Positions 26,843 through 36,133 are shown, counted from the first letter of the stretch. The stretch is 64,000 nt of DNA from CAYTMY01 sp964618075 (GCA_964618075.1 CAZTZO010000007.1:1-64000); one strand, 5' to 3'. Notes: generated by a model not told the origin, from the sequence alone. Program-made: numbers and translations.

Positions 26843-27397
26843 ATGAAAAATATAAAAAAACCTACGGCTATAATACTGTGCGTTCTTATGATAGCGCTCT
26901 CGATATTTTTCGGGGGAAGAATGTCGCTGAACAAAATAAGGAATCAGGCTCTTTCACTGTTTTATGAGGGAAACCCAGACGATCAGTTTGACCTCGGGAT
27001 TGAATACGACCTTGAGCGAAGGATAGCCTTTGCGGGCAATCTCGTAACTGTGGCAAAGAGATACACCGATTCGAATAACGCGCTCATAACAGCCGTACAA
27101 AGCGCATGTGACTCATTAAACAATGCAAGCGATCCGAGCGATAAATACAAATATAATCAGGCTCTTACGACTGCCTGTAACAACCTTTCCGCTTTCCTTG
27201 ATACACAGTCATTAAGCGTTAATGACGCTAAGTACAATACATCCATAAAAGCGGATATGGAATCGGCAAATCAGATCATAGGGCATTCGGACTACAACAC
27301 AAAGGCGGCTGAGTTTAACCAGATACTCAGAAAATTCCCCACGAATATATTGTGCAAAATTACCTTTGTGGAGCCGCTCAAGCAGTTTGCATACTGA
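26843..27397 (+). CDS. LemA-like membrane protein
   Basis: 184 residues: one N-terminal hydrophobic helix (TAIILCVLMIALSIFFGG), then a soluble helical domain. The order of features follows LemA: an early YDLERRIAFAGNLVTVAKRY segment (LemA: RR.DLIPNLV..VK.Y), a long middle helix, and the ending YNTKAAEFNQILRKFPTNI (LemA: YN..V..YN....FP). It is more divergent than standard LemA. LemA is usually next to TPM-domain proteins, and here the next gene is exactly that, which supports the call. It lies 26 bases after telA. Confidence 0.75.
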   Translation: MKNIKKPTAIILCVLMIALSIFFGGRMSLNKIRNQALSLFYEGNPDDQFDLGIEYDLERRIAFAGNLVTVAKRYTDSNNALITAVQSACDSLNNASDPSDKYKYNQALTTACNNLSAFLDTQSLSVNDAKYNTSIKADMESANQIIGHSDYNTKAAEFNQILRKFPTNILCKITFVEPLKQFAY

Positions 27398-27415
27398 TGA
27401 AACAAGGTGAAGATA

Positions 27416-28414
27416 ATGAAAAAAACTAAATACTTATTTGCAGCTGCTCTTTTAGTGGTATCTGTAGTTATGTCCTTTAATGCGGTCTTTGCCGCTTCTA
27501 CCCTTGAAGCGCCTTCGAATGTTTACGTTGCCGACTACGCAAACGTGCTTGACGCGGATTGCGAGAATTACATTCTTTCCATGGGAGGAGAGCTTGACAA
27601 TAAAACGGGTGCGCAGGTCGTTGTCGTAACAATAAACTTTCTTGAGGGAAAGGACATTGAAGACTATTGTCTTGCCATATTCAACGAATGGGGCATAGGA
27701 GCAAAGGATAAAAATAACGGCGTACTGCTGCTTCTTGCCATAGGCGATGAAAACTACTACTGCATGACAGGCTCAGGGCTTGAAACGACTCTTTCATCAG
27801 GTACTCTTAAAAATATGCTCAATACATATTTAGAGGACGATTTCGCAAAGGGCGATTATTCCGCAGGAACAAAGAAAGTATATGGAGCGCTTATCAAGAA
27901 CCTTGCTTCTCACTACAACGTGTCGGTAACCGGCACCTCTCAGGCGACTACGCCCACGACTACGACGCCTTCTTTTGGCGGCGGCAGCTCAAGTAAGGCA
28001 ACCGATAACTCCACGGGAAACCGTTCATCAAGCACCGGTATATTCTGGCTGATACTTATTGTCGTCGTTGTTATTATAATCATCAGCTCTAACAGAGCAT
28101 CAAGAAGACACAGAAGAATATACGGCGGAGGCGTTCCGTTTATAGGCGCACCAAGAAGAAGAAACTATAACGATCATGACCACGATGATAGAGACCATAA
28201 CGACCACAATGACGGAGGCTGGTTCGGCGGTGGCGGTGGTGGCAGCTCAAGTGGCGGCGGCTTCGGTGGAGGCGGCTCTCGCGGCGGCGGCGCAGGACGC
28301 TCCGGTGGCGGCGGCGGTGGCTTTAGTTCAGGCGGCGGCTTCGGTGGAGGCTTCGGCGGAGGCGGAGGTTTTGGCGGAGGCGGCTCACGCGGAGGCGGCG
28401 CAGGACGCGGCTGA
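27416..28414 (+). CDS. TPM-domain protein (YgcG family) with glycine-rich C-terminus
   Basis: 332 residues: signal peptide (cut after about residue 26, AVFA), TPM domain at about 30-165 (VADYANVLDADCENYI, GAQVVVVTINFLEGKDIEDY, NNGVLLLLAI), a Thr/Ser-rich linker, one membrane helix (about 200-220), then a short Arg/His/Asp-rich segment and a long Gly/Ser tail. TPM proteins sit at the cell envelope, and some have phosphatase activity. The glycine-rich tail is the usual ending of this family. The ATG at 27416 has AAGGTGA upstream. Last gene of the cassette; a terminator follows. Confidence 0.9.
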   Translation: MKKTKYLFAAALLVVSVVMSFNAVFAASTLEAPSNVYVADYANVLDADCENYILSMGGELDNKTGAQVVVVTINFLEGKDIEDYCLAIFNEWGIGAKDKNNGVLLLLAIGDENYYCMTGSGLETTLSSGTLKNMLNTYLEDDFAKGDYSAGTKKVYGALIKNLASHYNVSVTGTSQATTPTTTTPSFGGGSSSKATDNSTGNRSSSTGIFWLILIVVVVIIIISSNRASRRHRRIYGGGVPFIGAPRRRNYNDHDHDDRDHNDHNDGGWFGGGGGGSSSGGGFGGGGSRGGGAGRSGGGGGGFSSGGGFGGGFGGGGGFGGGGSRGGGAGRG

Positions 28415-28433
28415 TACAAAAACAATAAAAAAT

Positions 28434-28500
28434 AAAGAGTGCGGTAAAAATGATTAACCCGTTTGTTATGGGATTAAGATATACTGCGCTCTTTTTATTT
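28434..28500. terminator. Bidirectional terminator between the TPM and pyrimidine phosphorylase genes
   Basis: AAAGAGTGCGGTA (28434-28446) pairs with TACTGCGCTCTTT (28482-28494), including two wobbles. An inner TTAACCC/GGGATTAA stem lies in the loop. T-rich tracts flank both sides. Confidence 0.8.
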
Positions 28501-28534
28501 ACTTTTTTTTTAATCGTTATGATAAATAATATAT

Positions 28535-29827
28535 TTACATTACAACGTCCAATATCAGCTTTTTCTTTTCGGGCTTCTCAGTAGAAAAATCGAAAGCTTT
28601 TTTTATGCACATTGCTCCTTCATTTAAAAGTGTCTCGCTTGAAGAATATAAAGTAGCTGTTTTTTCACCCTTTTCAACTCTGTTGCCTACCTTTTTATTT
28701 AACACGATACCGGCTCCATAGTCTTCTTTAAGCGTAGGATCATTAAGCATATGAAAAACCAAGCCTATCAAAGCGCAGTCGATTTTGTTTACATAGCCGT
28801 TTATATCGGAGTATATTTCCTTTGAAAATTTGCTTTGAGGTAAACGCGACGTATCCTCTATCATTTCACGTTTACCGCCCTGCGCCTCTATAAAGTCGGC
28901 AAATTTTTTATACGCCTTACCGCTGTCAATCGAATCGTTTAATATTGCGTCCGCCTTCTCTTTATTTACAACAAGCCCCGAAATATTAAGCAGTGCGCGT
29001 CCGAGAGATACACACAGCTCTCTTACAAGAGTATCTTTCCCACCCTTTAGTATTTCAACGGCTTCTTTAACCTCCAAAGCGTTACCAACGGCATAACCGA
29101 GAGGCTCGTCCATATTTGTTATAAGTGCGCAGACATTTATCTTTGCTTCTTTGCCTATTTTCACCATAACCTCGGCAAGCTTTTTAGCTTCGTTTAATTC
29201 TGAGACAAAAGCACCGGTGCCGCACTTGACGTCAAGCACGAGATTGTGCGCACCAGAAGCCAGCTTTTTACTCATTATTGAAGAAGCGATAAGGGGTATG
29301 CTGTCTACTGTGTTCGTTAAATCTCTTAGAGCGTACAGCTTCTTATCGGCAGGAACAAAATTTTCTGTCTGAGACATTATGCTTATGCCGTTTTCTTTTA
29401 CAAGGCGCTTGAATTCGTCTGTCGAAATATCCGTTTTAAAGCCGCTGATACTCTCAAGCTTGTCTATAGTCCCGCCGGTATATCCGAGACTCCTTCCCGA
29501 CATTTTTGCCACCTTCAAGCCGCAGCACGCAAGCATCGGAGCAAGTATCAGGCTTGTTTTGTCCCCCACTCCGCCCGTAGAATGCTTGTCTGCGCTTATA
29601 TTCTTTATATCCGACATATCAAGTCTTTTGCCCGATTCCAGCATACTATACGTCAGGTTCGCCGTTTCTGCGAGCGTCAGATTTTTAAAATATATTGCCA
29701 TTAAAAGTGCGCTGGCCTGACAGGCGGGTATTTCACCGCTTACAAAACCGCGCACAAAATAACTCAGCTCTTCTTTTGAAAGAGCCTGTCCTTCTTTTTT
29801 CTTTTGAATGATATCATACATTTGCAT
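28535..29827 (-). CDS. pdp: Pyrimidine-nucleoside phosphorylase
   Basis: Cleaves uridine, thymidine or deoxyuridine with phosphate in nucleoside salvage. 430 residues. KHSTGGVGDKTS (81-92) binds phosphate, and the family signature SGRSLGYTGGTIDKLES (110-126) is intact. The C-terminal alpha/beta domain (GYVNKIDCALIG, DYGAGIVLNKKVGNRVEKGE) is complete. Gram-positive PyNP and DeoA are hard to separate by eye; length and phylum favour PyNP. The start at 29827 has AAAGGGA about 10 bases upstream. It ends at a terminator shared with the TPM gene and lies 68 bases after the degV-like gene. Confidence 0.92.
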   Translation of the reverse strand: MQMYDIIQKKKEGQALSKEELSYFVRGFVSGEIPACQASALLMAIYFKNLTLAETANLTYSMLESGKRLDMSDIKNISADKHSTGGVGDKTSLILAPMLACCGLKVAKMSGRSLGYTGGTIDKLESISGFKTDISTDEFKRLVKENGISIMSQTENFVPADKKLYALRDLTNTVDSIPLIASSIMSKKLASGAHNLVLDVKCGTGAFVSELNEAKKLAEVMVKIGKEAKINVCALITNMDEPLGYAVGNALEVKEAVEILKGGKDTLVRELCVSLGRALLNISGLVVNKEKADAILNDSIDSGKAYKKFADFIEAQGGKREMIEDTSRLPQSKFSKEIYSDINGYVNKIDCALIGLVFHMLNDPTLKEDYGAGIVLNKKVGNRVEKGEKTATLYSSSETLLNEGAMCIKKAFDFSTEKPEKKKLILDVVM

Positions 29828-29894
29828 AAGCTTTTTTCCCTTTATATTATAAGCTAAAATATATGATATCACATTTTCTAATATTTTTTAATAT

Positions 29895-30728
29895 TTACTT
29901 ACCTTCAAAGCCGACAAGTATCCCGCCTCTTTCGGCATAGTAGCTGCAAAGGCCTCTCATCGGGTAGAGTTTGATAATACTGTCCGGGTGATATTTAAGT
30001 ATGGTATTTTTAAGCAGATTCGCCCCGTTTTCATTCTCAACATGGCCTATATATGCTTTTTTGCCATTAAATCCTCGAAGTATCATTTCCTTTACCAAAG
30101 CAATGATAGTTTTGTTTTCGCCCTTATACTTTGAGAGCAATTCAAGCATACCCTCGTCGCTGGCTTTGCCTATTATGCGTATGCCCAGCGTACCCGCTGC
30201 CATTGCGACAAGCTTATTGACGCGCCCGTTTTGTATGAAGTTATGGTAAGAGCACAGAGCAAAGAGCAAATGTGTATGCTTAATGTATTCGGTTATATTT
30301 TCGCAAATATCTTCATATTCATTGCCCTGATCAATCATCTGAGCAAGCTTGTCTATAATCATTGCCATTTCAGGCCCTGCTGAAAGCGTATCTATAACGA
30401 ATACCCTTGCGTTCGCATGTGTATTTTCGTATTCGCGCGCCGCTGCATTCGCCGTATTATAGCTTCCGGAAAGTCCGCTTGTAATAGTTACAGCAAATAT
30501 ACGATCAGCTCCTTCAAATGCGGCTTGCCAGTCATCCGTATTCGGACACGAGGTATATGAGCGTCCCTTGTAAACGCTCAGCTCGTCAAGCATAATGGAA
30601 ATGTCTGCTTCTTCGGTGTCTATATACTCTTTTTCAGCCGTAAATACCTTCATCGGTACTTTTTTGAGTTCTGCGCCTTCCGTGAAGGATATATCGCAGC
30701 TTGAATCCGATACTATTCTATACTTCAT
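29895..30728 (-). CDS. DegV family fatty-acid-binding protein
   Basis: DegV/FakB proteins hold a fatty acid so that FakA can phosphorylate it. The 277 residues start YRIVSDSSCDIS, the DegV opening. VFTAEKEYIDTEE, SCPNTDDWQAAFEGAD, AVTITSGLSGSYNTA (the lipid carboxylate-binding Thr-Ser region) and LRIIGKASDEG-like C-terminal pieces follow. The start at 30728 sits seven bases after AAGGAG. Upstream of the pyrimidine phosphorylase on the same strand; a functional link is not obvious. Confidence 0.9.
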   Translation of the reverse strand: MKYRIVSDSSCDISFTEGAELKKVPMKVFTAEKEYIDTEEADISIMLDELSVYKGRSYTSCPNTDDWQAAFEGADRIFAVTITSGLSGSYNTANAAAREYENTHANARVFVIDTLSAGPEMAMIIDKLAQMIDQGNEYEDICENITEYIKHTHLLFALCSYHNFIQNGRVNKLVAMAAGTLGIRIIGKASDEGMLELLSKYKGENKTIIALVKEMILRGFNGKKAYIGHVENENGANLLKNTILKYHPDSIIKLYPMRGLCSYYAERGGILVGFEGK

Positions 30729-30856
30729 TTTATACTCCTTGAAATAGGATATCCGATTAAAGGGTATCAATAAACCGATAATCGGCTAAATTATAACACC
30801 ATGTTTCAATAAAGCAACGCTTTTGAAAAACTTTTAATCCAATCTTCATAACTCAA

Positions 30857-30892
30857 TTGACGATTTATAAAAACCGATATATAATAACAACA
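30857..30892 (+). promoter_or_regulatory. Promoter placing the transcription start on the DUF1836 ATG
   Basis: TTGACG (30857-30862), exactly 17 bases, TATAAT (30880-30885), then six bases and the ATG at 30892. A standard start site seven bases after the -10 is the A of the ATG. No Shine-Dalgarno sequence is present, so the mRNA should be leaderless. Confidence 0.75.
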
Positions 30893-31422
30893 TGAAAAAA
30901 GAACTTCAGGAAAAAATAGCAACAGGTATCAAGGACTTTCAATTACCCTCCTACGACAAGCTTCCCGACGTGGGACTTTATCTTGAGCAGACGGTAAAGC
31001 TCATTAATTCTTATTTATCGGCATTCGATTCCATGCAACTGACTACATCCATGGTCAGCAATTATGTAAAGAAAAAAATGATAGACACCCCGATAAAAAA
31101 ACAGTATTACCAGCAGCATATATCAAGACTTATATTTATTGCGATGATGAAATCCGTGCTTTCTTTAGATGATATCGGCAAGCTTATCACATTACAAAAA
31201 GAATGCTACGAAACGTCTATTGCTTATGATTATCTGTGTGATGAATTCAAAAACGTGCTTTTATTTACCTTCGGGCTGAGCGACAACGTAAAAAAACTCG
31301 GCAAAACTGATACGGACGCAAAGGATCTGTTTACAACGGCAATAACGACTGTCGCAAACAAAATATACCTTGACGCATACATAAGATCCTTTCGAGAAGA
31401 AAGAATGAAAGAAGAAGAGTAA
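30892..31422 (+). CDS. DUF1836 domain protein, probable MerR-like DNA-binding regulator
   Basis: 176 residues. The family is common in Firmicutes and is predicted to bind DNA: LPSYDKLPDVGLYLEQTVKLIN is followed by the helix-turn-helix-like TTSMVSNYVKKKMIDTPIKKQYYQQHISRL, which resembles a MerR wing and helix. A helical C-terminal part completes it. It appears to be read from a leaderless transcript (promoter directly abutting). Its neighbours are divergent or convergent, so it is a single-gene unit. Confidence 0.85.
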   Translation: MKKELQEKIATGIKDFQLPSYDKLPDVGLYLEQTVKLINSYLSAFDSMQLTTSMVSNYVKKKMIDTPIKKQYYQQHISRLIFIAMMKSVLSLDDIGKLITLQKECYETSIAYDYLCDEFKNVLLFTFGLSDNVKKLGKTDTDAKDLFTTAITTVANKIYLDAYIRSFREERMKEEE

Positions 31423-31433
31423 TAGTATTTACT

Positions 31434-31937
31434 CTACTTAGTTTTGTCAAGCTGCTTTTGTGCCAGCTCGACGTAAAGAGATGCGGTTTGCAAAGTAGAG
31501 AGCGTCTCTTCATTTGTCAACTGCCTTATTGTTTTTGCAGGATTGGAATACGATAAAGTATTCTTCTTAAAAATTTTACCCTTCGTGACCAAAGAGCCTG
31601 CGCCGAGGATACAGCCGTCTTCTATAATTGCATCGTTAAGCACAACAGCACCTGTACCTATAAGACATCCGTCGCCTATTGTACAGCCGTTTAAAACGAC
31701 ATTGTGACCGATAACGCAGTTTTTCCCGACTTTGACGTTGCCGTGTATTACGCAGTTATCCTCGATAGCGGTGCCCTCTCCTATATATACCGGTCCTACG
31801 TCAGCTCTGATAACCGCGTTATACCAGATGTTGGCGTCTTTTTCTATTACAACGTCTCCTATTATGCAGCTGTTAAACGCGCAGTATGCTCCGCTCTTTA
31901 CTATCGGTTTTTTATCCTCAAAATCTTTTATATACAT
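31434..31937 (-). CDS. Gamma-carbonic-anhydrase-like hexapeptide-repeat protein
   Basis: 167 residues forming a left-handed beta helix of hexapeptide repeats (IIGDVVI, AIEDNCVIHGNVKVG, VIGHNVVLNG, LIGTGAVVLND). The zinc histidines of the gamma-class fold are visible in VIHGN and GHNVV, with a third expected five residues on that appears as N. Members assemble as trimers; in many bacteria the true carbonic anhydrase activity is unproven. The gene is convergent with the DUF1836 gene, 11 bases apart. The ribosome site is GAGG before ATG 31937. Confidence 0.88.
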   Translation of the reverse strand: MYIKDFEDKKPIVKSGAYCAFNSCIIGDVVIEKDANIWYNAVIRADVGPVYIGEGTAIEDNCVIHGNVKVGKNCVIGHNVVLNGCTIGDGCLIGTGAVVLNDAIIEDGCILGAGSLVTKGKIFKKNTLSYSNPAKTIRQLTNEETLSTLQTASLYVELAQKQLDKTK

Positions 31938-31956
31938 TTGTTTTCCTCTTTTGCCG

Positions 31957-33873
31957 CTATTGTATCATAATACCTTCTGTATTCATAAATCTGATAAAAT
32001 CATCGCCCTTCATCGGCATAGCGTAAAAATAGCCCTGTATATTATCCGCCTTACTTTGAATAACAAAATCCGCTTCACTGTCGTTTTCCACTCCCTCAAC
32101 GACTGTGCCCATTCCAAGCTGAGTGAACATACTGACGGTTTTTTCGAAAATTATCCTGTTCTGCGGATTCATCATAGCGGCAGTAAGCATACTTTTATCG
32201 AGCTTTATTGTGGAAAAAGGCAGGCTCATAAGAATAGAGATATTCGAATACCCCGTTCCGTAGTCGTCCAGAACAAACTTAAAGCCGTATTTGCTGAGAT
32301 GCTCTATGTTAGTATGCAGCGAGTCAAATTCGCTCACAGCGGTCGATTCGGTTATCTCAAAGAGTATGTACGAAGGGTCGACCCCATTATCACTGACAGT
32401 CTGCATAACCCTTTCGGAAAGCTCGTTATTTATAAACTCCGCAGGCGATAAATTCAGCTCGAAATGCTTTATGCCAAGCTTGCCGGCAGGATCGTAGGTT
32501 TTGATAAATTCGCAGACTTTTTTTAAGACTATCGAATCTATTTCGGCTACAACACCCTGTTTTTCCGCTATCGGAATAAATTCAGACGGAGCGATACTTC
32601 CGACATTGTCGGGAGAAAAGCGCACCAGTGCTTCCACGGACGAAAACGACTTCGATTTAATGGAATATATTGGCTGATAATACACCTCGAAGCTTTCGGT
32701 TGCTATAGCCTTCATAAGCTCCGTTTCCACCATATTGCGCCTCTTCATATCGCGCATCATATCCACGCTGATAATGCTTGCCGTTCCGCGTTTTGCTTCG
32801 GAAATGACAGTTTCTATCATATTACAGGCGTCGTTTGCATTTTTTATATCGTTGGTATTTTCTATTGCGCATATAGTCGTATACGGCTTTATTTCCACTC
32901 CCTGTACAACGCATGTTTCAAGAAGCGACTTTCTTATTTTGTTATATGCTTCCAAGCCGTCGTCCTCGTCTATTGTTATCAGGACAAAGACATTTCCGAG
33001 AAATCTAAACACCCACCCTTCATTGGAAACGGAATTGATCTGCTCTGAGAGCTTCGCAAGCAATTCGTCGCCGAAGGACATCCCGAAGATACGGTTTATT
33101 CTCCTTAAGTTATGCAGCTCGACAGTCGTCATTTTGTATACCTTTGAGCTCTCGGACAAATCGGATATGAGCATAAACATCGCCTCTCGGTTAAAGACGT
33201 TTGTCATGCTGTCAAGCATATCCTCGGGTTTTTGCATAATGAGATACATCATCGTTATTGCAATAGCCATTCCTGCACTCGTTAAAAGAAGATATGGCAT
33301 CATATATTGCAAACCAACAGCAATAACAATTATTATCAGCGCGCTCAGCATAGTATTAAACTGCTTGTTTGTTAGATTTTTTTTATAATTGAAAAGCGTG
33401 ATAAACGAAAGCACAATATAAAAAACAAGTACGATATAACATAAGACAAAAGGTGCGCAGTGTATGTAATCACCTGCTGAGTTTACATAAAACATGACAT
33501 GCGTGAAGGGATTAATAAGAAACAACAATATCACGACTAAGGCAGGGAACAAGAATACAGCGACTGATTTAATATTTTTAGCAAGCTTTTTTGCGTTTAT
33601 TATAACGTATATGTATATGAGGGCGGAAAATCCCACTTGCAGAAGATAAAACGTAGTGTTTACAGTATAAACGAACCACTCGGCTAGCAGAGCGCAGTTT
33701 TCATATATAATTGAGCTTGCGATATCAAGCAATACGTCGATTACGGAACAAATCAATATTATCGAAAAGGCTTTGTTTCGTCTGTCGGGGAACTGTCTTT
33801 TTGAAAAATACATTATAACGATGATGATAAGAAACACCGCTGACATGATGGCATAGTCGTATATATACTTCAT
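31957..33873 (-). CDS. Membrane protein with degenerate GGDEF and EAL domains (c-di-GMP phosphodiesterase)
   Basis: 638 residues. About seven hydrophobic helices fill the first 225 residues, followed by a GGDEF-like domain (about 235-370) and an EAL domain (about 385-630). The diguanylate cyclase motif is lost (FLGNVF for RxGGDEF), so it cannot make c-di-GMP. The EAL part keeps VEALVRF, the ELNLSP asparagine, EITES, LDDYGTGYSN, KLDKS, VVEGVE and the late QGYFYA, so phosphodiesterase activity is likely. The GGDEF-like part may bind GTP and regulate it (family knowledge). It lies just upstream of the gamma-CA gene on the same strand. Confidence 0.9.
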   Translation of the reverse strand: MKYIYDYAIMSAVFLIIIVIMYFSKRQFPDRRNKAFSIILICSVIDVLLDIASSIIYENCALLAEWFVYTVNTTFYLLQVGFSALIYIYVIINAKKLAKNIKSVAVFLFPALVVILLFLINPFTHVMFYVNSAGDYIHCAPFVLCYIVLVFYIVLSFITLFNYKKNLTNKQFNTMLSALIIIVIAVGLQYMMPYLLLTSAGMAIAITMMYLIMQKPEDMLDSMTNVFNREAMFMLISDLSESSKVYKMTTVELHNLRRINRIFGMSFGDELLAKLSEQINSVSNEGWVFRFLGNVFVLITIDEDDGLEAYNKIRKSLLETCVVQGVEIKPYTTICAIENTNDIKNANDACNMIETVISEAKRGTASIISVDMMRDMKRRNMVETELMKAIATESFEVYYQPIYSIKSKSFSSVEALVRFSPDNVGSIAPSEFIPIAEKQGVVAEIDSIVLKKVCEFIKTYDPAGKLGIKHFELNLSPAEFINNELSERVMQTVSDNGVDPSYILFEITESTAVSEFDSLHTNIEHLSKYGFKFVLDDYGTGYSNISILMSLPFSTIKLDKSMLTAAMMNPQNRIIFEKTVSMFTQLGMGTVVEGVENDSEADFVIQSKADNIQGYFYAMPMKGDDFIRFMNTEGIMIQ

Positions 33874-33978
33874 TTATGTTCTCTCCTTAGCTGCTTATAT
33901 ACGGATGCGACTTTTATAACATATTAATCATACAATATTTTCTATGATAATGCAAATCCAAAAATATGTGCCTATAAC

Positions 33979-34024
33979 AAAAAAGCAAGTTTTTTTGATT
34001 TCAGTCAAAATTCTTGCTTTTGTT
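33979..34024 (-). terminator. Terminator of the argCJBD operon
   Basis: AAAGCAAG (33982-33989) pairs with CTTGCTTT (34013-34020), extended by TTTTTGA/TCAAAA inside. The minus-strand side ends in TTTTTTGTT. Confidence 0.8.
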
Positions 34025-34074
34025 TTTGCTTATATTCTATTTCGTGACTGAAATGTGACTGAATATAGTATATT

Positions 34075-35259
34075 TCAGTCGCATACAAGTATTCCCTCGA
34101 GTATCTTCACAGCTTTATCTATATCCTGCCTTGACACTATAAGAGGAGGAAGAAGTCTTAGCTTTGTTTTGGCAGTCAGGCATAAAAGTCCTTGTTCCAT
34201 TGCCGCCTTTAATACGTCTTTTGCATTTATACCGTCCTCAAAACAAATACCGAGCATTAGCCCCATTCCGTCAACGCTTTTTACCTTTGGCAGCGAAGTA
34301 AGCTTTTTCTTAAGATATAAACCGTTTTCTTCTATTTGTGAGAGCATTTTCTCATCTAAACGCGAAAGCACAACATTTGCTCCCGCACATACAACGGGAT
34401 TGCCCCCAAATGTGCTTCCGTGATCTCCCGGCTGAAACACGTCCTTTGTTTTTTCGTTGAACAAAACGGCTCCTATCGGCAAGCCGCCGCCCAAGCCCTT
34501 TGCAAGCGTAACGATATCTGCTTTAACGGAATAATGCTCTAAAGCAAGCAGCTTGCCGGTACGACCTATACCTGTCTGAACCTCGTCTGAAATCATTATC
34601 AAATCGTTTTCATCACAAAGCGCGCGTACGCCCTTGACGAAATCCTCATCAAGAGGGATAACACCGCCTTCTCCTTGAACAGGCTCGATTATTATTGCGC
34701 AGGTTCGTTTATTAATTGTTTTTTTAAGCTGTTCAATGTCGTTTGCATCAGAATATACTATCCCCGGCGCCAAAGGCCCGAAGTTGTTGTGGAACACCTC
34801 CTGCCCGTTTACGGTAAGCGTAAAAACGGTACGTCCATGAAAGCTGTTGTTCAGACTGATAATTTCATAGCGAGCGCTTTCTTCAGAATATTTGTCCAAA
34901 GAATATTTTCTTGCCGCCTTGAGTGCGCCCTCGTTGGCTTCTGCTCCGCTGTTTGCAAAGAAAACGCTCTTGTAGCCTGTTCTGTTGCAGAGAGTCTCGG
35001 CTAATTTTGCGTCAGGCTGAATGAAAAAAAGATTGCTGGTATGCTGAAGCGTTTTTGCCTGAGTGGACACCGCCTCGACCCACTCATTATCGCAGTAGCC
35101 CAAGCTGTTTACGCCTATTCCACTCGTAAAATCCAGATATTCTTTCTTATTACTGTCATATGCGTACATACCCTTGCCGCGTACAAGCTCAAGCTCATTG
35201 CGTGCATAGGAATGCACTATGTATTTATCATAAAGTGATATCGTATTATCCTTTTCCAT
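34075..35259 (-). CDS. argD: Acetylornithine aminotransferase
   Basis: A PLP enzyme that turns N-acetylglutamate semialdehyde into N-acetylornithine using glutamate. 394 residues, class III aminotransferase fold. FTSGIGVNSLG near the start, NSGAEANEGALKAARKY for cofactor phosphate, EPVQGEGG, ISDEVQTGIGRTGK (PLP Asp), the Schiff-base lysine in TLAKGLGGGLPIGA, and STFGGNPV are all present. Last gene of the argC-J-B-D operon, overlapping argB by about 14 bases. A terminator lies downstream. Confidence 0.95.
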   Translation of the reverse strand: MEKDNTISLYDKYIVHSYARNELELVRGKGMYAYDSNKKEYLDFTSGIGVNSLGYCDNEWVEAVSTQAKTLQHTSNLFFIQPDAKLAETLCNRTGYKSVFFANSGAEANEGALKAARKYSLDKYSEESARYEIISLNNSFHGRTVFTLTVNGQEVFHNNFGPLAPGIVYSDANDIEQLKKTINKRTCAIIIEPVQGEGGVIPLDEDFVKGVRALCDENDLIMISDEVQTGIGRTGKLLALEHYSVKADIVTLAKGLGGGLPIGAVLFNEKTKDVFQPGDHGSTFGGNPVVCAGANVVLSRLDEKMLSQIEENGLYLKKKLTSLPKVKSVDGMGLMLGICFEDGINAKDVLKAAMEQGLLCLTAKTKLRLLPPLIVSRQDIDKAVKILEGILVCD

Positions 35260-36133
35260 TCATCTGCCTCCTGAGTTTTTTATAAAAGAGTGTTCCGCAG
35301 CCTTTATCGGAAAATATTTCCATAAACAGTGAATGCGGTTTTCTTCCGTCTATTATCACAGCCTCTGCAACTCCCGCTTCGACGCATTCCACACATCCCT
35401 TTATTTTTGGTATCATACCGCCCTGTATAACGCCGCTTTTTATAAAATTATCGACCTGAGCTATTTCGACCTCGTCGATGAGTGTGGATTCATCGTCCTT
35501 ATCAGACAATAGCCCCGCAACGTCCGTCATGCTGATTATCTTTTCAGCTCCCAGCGCTATGGCTATTTTGCACGCTGCCGTATCTGCGTTTATGTTGTAA
35601 GCGATACCCGATTTGTCCATGCCGACTGTCGCTATTACCGGGATAAAGCTGTTTTCCAAAAGGTATTTGATAAGCTTGACGTTGACACTTACTATCTCGC
35701 CCACATGACCGAGATCCGTCTCGGTTTTCTTTTTTTCGCAAAGGAGCATTTCGCCGTCCATGCCGCACAGCCCAACACCATAGCCCTCAAGCATAGCGAC
35801 AAGATTTTTATTGACCTTGCCTGCCAATACCTGCTGGACTGCCTCCATTGTCTCATCGTCTGTCTTTCGTAAGCCTCCGACGAACTCCGGCTCCTTGCCC
35901 ATAAGCTCAAGCTGTTTATTTATATCCGGCCCTCCGCCATGTACAAGCACGACCTTTATGCCTATCATATTTAAAGTGATAAGATCCTTCATGACGGCGC
36001 GTTTTAATTCGTCGCTTACCATAGCGTTTCCGCCGTATTTAACGACCATGACCTTGGAGCGGTACTTCTCTATATATGGCTGTGCTTCACTTAAGAGCCC
36101 CACGAACATATCGGTATTTCGGTTTGTTTCCAT
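35246..36133 (-). CDS. argB: Acetylglutamate kinase
   Basis: Phosphorylates N-acetylglutamate with ATP, the second step of arginine synthesis and normally the arginine-feedback point in cyclic pathways. 295 residues of the amino-acid kinase fold: VVKYGGNAM, the nucleotide-binding VLVHGGGPDINKQLELMG, VGGLRKTD, INADTAACKIA and GGMIPKIKGC are present. The N-terminal helix (FVGLLSEAQPYIEKYRSKV) is of the kind found in arginine-sensitive enzymes (inference). It overlaps argD at its end and follows argJ by 16 bases. Confidence 0.96.
   Translation of the reverse strand: METNRNTDMFVGLLSEAQPYIEKYRSKVMVVKYGGNAMVSDELKRAVMKDLITLNMIGIKVVLVHGGGPDINKQLELMGKEPEFVGGLRKTDDETMEAVQQVLAGKVNKNLVAMLEGYGVGLCGMDGEMLLCEKKKTETDLGHVGEIVSVNVKLIKYLLENSFIPVIATVGMDKSGIAYNINADTAACKIAIALGAEKIISMTDVAGLLSDKDDESTLIDEVEIAQVDNFIKSGVIQGGMIPKIKGCVECVEAGVAEAVIIDGRKPHSLFMEIFSDKGCGTLFYKKLRRQMNGKG

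Noticed and set aside
28174..28425. Proline-rich minus-strand and alanine-rich plus-strand frames
   Set aside because: Shadows of the glycine-rich tail of the TPM protein.
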